From the NCBI GenBank assembly GCA_037576195.1, contig CM075103.1, positions 11,594,001-11,658,000 on the forward strand: DNA of 64,000 nucleotides, written 5' to 3'. Origin of the DNA: Phytoseiulus persimilis. Its lineage: Eukaryota; Arthropoda; Arachnida; Mesostigmata; Phytoseiidae. Shown here one piece after another: positions 59,176-64,000 of the stretch; the first letter of the stretch is position 1, and each line of letters begins with the position of its first letter. Below the pieces are notes generated by a model that saw only the letters and a program-made list of their open reading frames with translations, had not been told where the DNA came from and ran no database searches. The translations under genes were made by a program, and so were the position numbers.

Positions 59176-60210
59176 TCATCCGGAAACATCCTTTTTGTAG
59201 CGTGGAATGGAGAGCAAAGCCGGACATGAAACCGTCCGACGGAGACCTCGAGGTAGGAAATCTTTCACAGTTTGGTTTTTCGCGCAGCTGGGACTGAATA
59301 TCCGTTTCCATTTTCTGATTGATAGTTTGAAGAGATTGAAGAAGGTTAATATCACACTCGGGTGCTTCACTCCGTTTTGGGAGGTTCGTGCAGCTTCCTT
59401 GGCGAGCTCATGCAGAATTCGCGCTCGCTGACGTCGGTGCATGGGCGACGCATCCACTTGCTGCTCCTCATCCTCGATTTGCAGATCGGAGCACAGCATA
59501 TCGGTCTGACTGCCACACAGAGGGTCGTTGGCCGTTGCGACGAGCCCGCGGAGATACGCAACGCTCTCGATGCCATTGTTGACCAGGTCGAGAATGATGT
59601 GCAGCAGGAAATCCGAGAAAACCCCTCGACTTGCTTCGATCAGGGTATGCAGAGTGTCGTGGGACAGGTGACGACCATCGATGGCGGAGTTCACGGTGAT
59701 CAGAACCAGGAGTATGTGACCCAGAGCCTGGAGATCGGTTCGAGATTCTTTGGAAACGTACAATGACAGTGTCCAATTAGAGAGACGGAGATGGTTGAGG
59801 TTTTCGAGCACGACGTTCTTGGCAGTGAGGTTCCCGTGGCAGAAGCCGCTGCTGTGCAAGTAGTCGAGTCCGTCGAGTATTTGACACATCCACTGCAGAA
59901 CCCGAGTTTCCGAGATGCAAGCCTCGAAACACCCTCGGGTGTAGTCGAATAGGGTCAGATCTCCGTGGAACGCACTGAACACTACAATGTCAGTGGTGTG
60001 CACTAAAACACTAACCACTCGTTCGAGGTTGGTGTGGGCGAGTTGCAGGATCCGCAGCCGGTTCCAACAATCTTCGCTCGTGCTGAGTCGGCTCACGGTT
60101 CTCCTGACGTAGTTGGCATCGTCCCTCCGTATCAGGGCGACGGATCCGAACCTGCCGCGGCCGAGATTCCTGATCAGGACCGAACCCTCCTGCCAAGCCT
60201 GCTCATCCAT
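59176..60210 (-). CDS. Intronless protein pseudokinase
   Basis: 344 residues with a protein-kinase fold but broken catalysis. The Gly loop GRGRFGSV (residues 17-24) is intact. The VAIK Lys position reads VRR (35-37), so Lys is replaced by Arg. The catalytic HRD is HGN (125-127), although the following Asn of LTAKN (132) is kept. The DFG is SNW (144-146). The later D-x-x-x-LG helix (DLQALGHILLVL, from 159) is preserved. The C-terminal 100 residues are basic (KLSIRKWKRIF, PRGLRRTVSCP) with no known domain. It probably acts as a scaffold or allosteric partner, if expressed. The lack of introns, in a region where other genes have many, suggests a retroposed copy of a kinase gene. The closest active family could not be judged. 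Confidence 0.75.
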   Translation of the reverse strand: MDEQAWQEGSVLIRNLGRGRFGSVALIRRDDANYVRRTVSRLSTSEDCWNRLRILQLAHTNLERVVSVLVHTTDIVVFSAFHGDLTLFDYTRGCFEACISETRVLQWMCQILDGLDYLHSSGFCHGNLTAKNVVLENLNHLRLSNWTLSLYVSKESRTDLQALGHILLVLITVNSAIDGRHLSHDTLHTLIEASRGVFSDFLLHIILDLVNNGIESVAYLRGLVATANDPLCGSQTDMLCSDLQIEDEEQQVDASPMHRRQRARILHELAKEAARTSQNGVKHPSVILTFFNLFKLSIRKWKRIFSPSCAKNQTVKDFLPRGLRRTVSCPALLSIPRYKKDVSG

Positions 60211-63200
60211 TTTCCACTCCTACGTGGTGCCCATTTTAAGATGTTCACCGCCATCCGTGTGTGTATGCAAAGAAACCGATGAAGATGAGCAGAGAGTCAT
60301 GGAAGCACAACCGATGGATCGGCGACCTGTGTTCCAGGCCGCCGCGGATGATTCCCAATCTTTTATCAAGCTCCTCTGTGCTGTGATAACAACGACAGCT
60401 GGGAGCGGAAAGTTGACAACGACGACAGCACCAAGACCAGCAACAGCAGCCGCGGCGGCAGAAACTTTGGTGTTTGTTGTTATGGTAGTTCTGGCTTGTT
60501 TGGTTGGCGCAGATCGCTGCTTGATTCTCGGCGAATGCGACTGCTGAGTTCTCGAAGTGCTCCAGCACCGGAAGGCAGATTGATTAGCGTCATGCAGCGC
60601 GCGAATTGACAGCCAATTCTGAGCTAATTCGGGCAGAACTCATCAGAGAGCAAGAATCTTCGCCCGCAATACTTTTGATTAGTGGGTGACCCCTTGCTCC
60701 GAATGAGAGATTGAGATCGGGCAACATCACTCTCTGTGAACCAAGAATCTTAATTCATAGTCAGACGACTTGACTTCGAGTTGGTGGAGGGAGCATTTCT
60801 CATTTTCACCGATGCTCGCTGCGGCGAACCCTTCGCTCCGAAACGAGTTGCGCCGAAAGTTTAATTCTCAGGGACAAGTCGTCATGTTCGCCACCAGCAG
60901 AGTTCTTGATCTCAGCTGACGACCCTCTCTTCGCTGAAAACTTCGCTCAATTTAGGAGAGCCCTTTGCAGGAAGTTTGCGGAGACAGACTCGTTTGCCTA
61001 GTAGGATGAGTCCACATTCCTCGGAGATTCCTCGCAACGGAAACCGGAACTTGAAGACCCGGCAAAGCCTTTGTAGAGAAACAGATCGAAGCTTGTCAAG
61101 CTAGAACAGCCCACGGTTTTGCGATACTTGTTCTCCATTCGAATCTGTTATGGCCACAACATGTATCCCAGATCACCTCACGCTCAAGATCTCCTGCGTC
61201 ATGTGACGGAATCCTCGGCGTTTCCGTGGAGGAGGATCGTACTCTCACCCCACTGTCGGTGTTAGGAACCCCTTGCATGTACCTCAAATGAAACTTCCTT
61301 CGATGAATCTCCTCCTAAGGGAATCCCTGAATTTCCCCACGATCTCGATCGGAACCGACGATCCTGTCGCCGAATGTTGGACAGTATGATTTCTCTCGAA
61401 CGATCAAGGTAAAATCAGTGAAAGAAAATGTTAATTCGTCCATCCGTTCCTCCTGTAACTCTGTAAGGAAGCTGGAAGGAGGTGTGCCCCGCAGCCACAA
61501 CAGGATATTTCCTTCTCACTCTCTTTTCGGGGACGGAAGGAGCGCGTTTGAGCTGGAGCGGGTCCACTTGTGATTGAAGATAACACTTCGCTTCCTTGTA
61601 TGTAGGACGTGGAACCGCTTCATGTGATTGGAACAGGCTTAATTCGGGTCGCTGACTCGACCCGCAGATCCATGACCCGGGGGGTTCTCCTGCACAGATT
61701 TTTGTCAGAGTCTTTTCACGTGTCCCAACAAATAGACTTTGCAACGTCGACTCCAGAATCGGAGACCTTCTGTTCCGTCGGAGTCCGGAGCTGGAGCGTT
61801 TTCCGCAAACGAAGGAGGAAGCTGATATCAATTGTTCACTTAGCTGATATATGAAAACCCCGGCCGATCGATACCGAGATAATAATCAAAAGTCACCCCG
61901 TTGAAAAACTGAGACGAGAAAATACGTTCAGGTTCGCGATGATTCAGTCAAACGGCAGGGATGCGATCCAGGAAGAAGTTCGGCGGCCCGCAGGGTGATC
62001 AAACGAGCTGGACAAAACGGCTACCTTGGCGAACAAGCTCCACGACCCGCCATCATGAGTAGAGACGCGATATGGGCTTACATGTACTTGGGGATCGGGT
62101 TCCTCGGTGTTCCCAAACGGTTCAGGGGTGCTGTTCTCCGCTACCGAATCCTGCTCTAGCTTTCCGGCTGCTCGTATACTCACTCACTGGTGAATTTTAT
62201 TCTGTCCACTGTTGACTTCAATCGTTGGATCAGCTTAGAAATGTTACAGTTTATTCCGTTGATGTCCGGTTTTTCCTCAGACTTTCCACTCTTGAGCTTG
62301 CGCAACGCTCTCTGCTTACCTCCTCTCGAGGATCTTCAGAATATTTCAGGGGCAAACTCCTTGAATCATTCTCTATAGTTACGGTGATCACAAAATTTCC
62401 ACATGACTCGGGGCTCCAGGTCACTGTGCGAATGCAGAAAGATTTGTGATGCTCCTCCGGACGACTCCAAGAATCCGAATGTTATCAACGGCACACCCCG
62501 ATGGACAGAGCTTCTTTCGGAAGCTCCCAATGATGTCCAAGCTTCAGCGTAATCCGGCAGACTTTGAAGCTCGACGGCAACAATCACAGTTAACTCAGGT
62601 ATTTTGTTCCGGTGTCGGAATGGAACCCGTGTGGAATCCCCCATAATTATGATTCACGGCATTGTGAATAGTTGCACAAAGCTGAAGGTGGTCTCTGTTT
62701 TCGAGGCGCCCTGACATGGATCCATCCGATTCCCCATAAAGCTCTTCCGTTTCGTGGAGAGTGGGTTCTGCGTCACCCGATCGCTTCTCGACCGATTGTT
62801 GATTGGTATTTGGGCTATCTGAAGTTTTTCGGGGGGCGGCCGCGAATTCGACTAAATCGGGCGCTGCAGCCAAATCGATCGCGAATCGAACCATGGAGCG
62901 CGAAACCTATTCAGAATTAGGTATTGCTCGTCTTGCTTCCGAATTCGAGACCAAAGGCTATGCAATCGCTATTGAACGTATCGCTGTTCTCGTACTCTCG
63001 AACGTATCGAAACTAGCTCTCAACCCAGCTTGCCTCCGGAACACTATTGCAAGGGATATAAGTCTCGTTGTGAGCTGCTAGGGACTCGAAATTCCCGCAG
63101 AAGATGTCGTCAAAGCTGAGTTCGATGTGGAACACGTGTTCGCTAGTTTCCAAGGACGTAGACAAACAAGATGAGCGAGCGCAGAAACGTCAGTCAGTAC

Positions 63201-63461
63201 ATAACTGCCCGGAGGGTTCGCTTTTCGTTTAGGCACTGCCCTTGAATCAGACGTCGCTGTCACGCTGCTTTGGCCCATTTTGTTCTGTGCGATGCTGCCA
63301 ATCACGTAACAGTGGGTTAATGATGATGTCATCGCTGATATCACACGTGTACGTTGGGATATTTTCGAACTTGGATTCTCAAAACTTTTGCATTTTCAGA
63401 GTTTCCATTGCATCGGGGCGCTTTTCATCCTGAGCAGGGGCAGGACCCAACCACTGAGTGA
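60211..63461. other. Intergenic, no supportable gene
   Basis: Open frames reach 144 codons (60113-60547, +) and 138 codons (61415-61831, -) without recognisable domains. A CAG/ACAGC-rich stretch lies at 60415-60465. Upstream exons of the CAP gene, including its signal peptide, may lie in the last few hundred bases. Confidence 0.4.
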
Positions 63462-64000
63462 GTCAAGTGGAGTGGGGCGCTCATTGTGAGCCTCAGCGTG
63501 TTGGAAAACGACCGGAGTGAAATGCTCAATTCACTCGGAGTTCGCCTCTTTTCGCTCGAAGGAACAACGATAACGTGTCCGAAATCCCAAAAGAGCTTCG
63601 TTGGGCTCTTGGTCGTCTCGGTCCTCGACCGCGTGTCTGGGGACAAAATTTGCACGCCCGTAGTGCAAGCCTCGTGCAGTCACGCATCGGCTCGTATCAA
63701 CACGAAGTGCAGCGACCTGAGCAGCCCGGGAAAAATGGAGTTCAAGAGCCTCTCGCTGAATGCTCACCGGTGAGACCTGCGCGATGATTGATGTCATAGG
63801 ATTGATGACTGCTCGTTGGCTCTGGTGCATATCTTGATGCAGGGTCTCAGCCGCTGAAACGAATCTCCGGTTTTCTAGAGAGAACTCCACCCTCGGCAAG
63901 TTCGGAGCCGACATGATCAAGATGGAGTGGAGTCGAGAGCTGGATGACAACGCCCTGAGATGGATCCAGAATTCGTGCAGGCCCAACGAGTTCCGTCACG
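63462..64000 (+). CDS. CAP-superfamily (CRISP/antigen-5/PR-1) secreted protein, partial
   Basis: Two joined exons: about 63462-63769 and 63879 onward, running off the window. The donor CACCG|GTGAGA and the acceptor CTCCGGTTTTCTAG agree in phase 2. The second exon reads LGKFGADMIKMEWSRELDDN then ALRWIQNSC, the first helix and following strand of a CAP domain (compare xNMxxMxWDxELAxxAQxWAxxC of venom-allergen-5-like proteins). The preceding residues FKSLSLNAHREN match the family's leading xLxLHNxxR helix. The upstream part has several cysteines (TCPKSQKSF, KICTPVVQASC) and unclear boundaries; the exon may start later than given. Expected to be secreted; the role is unknown. The C-terminal two thirds of the domain lie beyond the window. 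Confidence 0.6.

Overview
This is nuclear DNA from a compact animal genome. Introns are spliced GT-AG and many are only 60-150 bases. AATAAA sites sit just past several stop codons. The gene set (vitellogenin receptor, ionotropic receptors, UBE2M, mitochondrial ribosome recycling factor, CHCHD2/10, F-box/LRR, CAP protein) is that of an arthropod. Short introns, about half GC and ionotropic-receptor expansion suggest a mesostigmatid/phytoseiid mite such as Galendromus (Metaseiulus); that taxon is an inference. All exon joins were made by eye from splice sites and phase, without transcripts.

Layout. 67-6981 (+) is nearly all of a vitellogenin-receptor-like LDLR-family gene in 14 exons; the 5' end lies outside the window. 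7-23 kb holds three ionotropic receptor genes: two intronless paralogues on + (10350-12005 and 17331-19028) and one intron-rich gene on - (20813-22864), separated by repeat-bearing DNA without clear genes. 29-36.5 kb is a housekeeping cluster: UBE2M/Ubc12 (-), mitochondrial ribosome recycling factor (-), and CHCHD2/10 (+, first exon not found).

38.8-46 kb is a stack of dead transposons. A hAT-like transposase pseudogene (38835-45245) is split by a pogo/Tigger-like insertion. That insertion was itself hit by a 934-bp hAT-type MITE and an 822-bp mariner. The hAT pseudogene was hit again by a 1.09-kb hA-type element made largely of the palindrome TGATTCGAATCA. A copia-like RNase H remnant follows.

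47.4-52.7 kb (-) carries two tandem paralogues of a secreted or surface protein family I do not recognise. They share exon phases and an identical first-exon length, but one has gained a mucin-like repeat stalk. 54.3-56.3 kb (-) is an F-box/LRR substrate receptor. 59.2-60.2 kb (-) is an intronless pseudokinase lacking HRD and DFG. 63.46-64 kb (+) is the start of a CAP-domain protein that runs off the window.

No operon-like organisation is expected. Functional links are loose: yolk uptake (receptor), chemosensation (IRs), neddylation and SCF ubiquitination (UBE2M activates cullins; the F-box protein is a cullin-1 adaptor class), and mitochondrial translation and upkeep (MRRF, CHCHD2).
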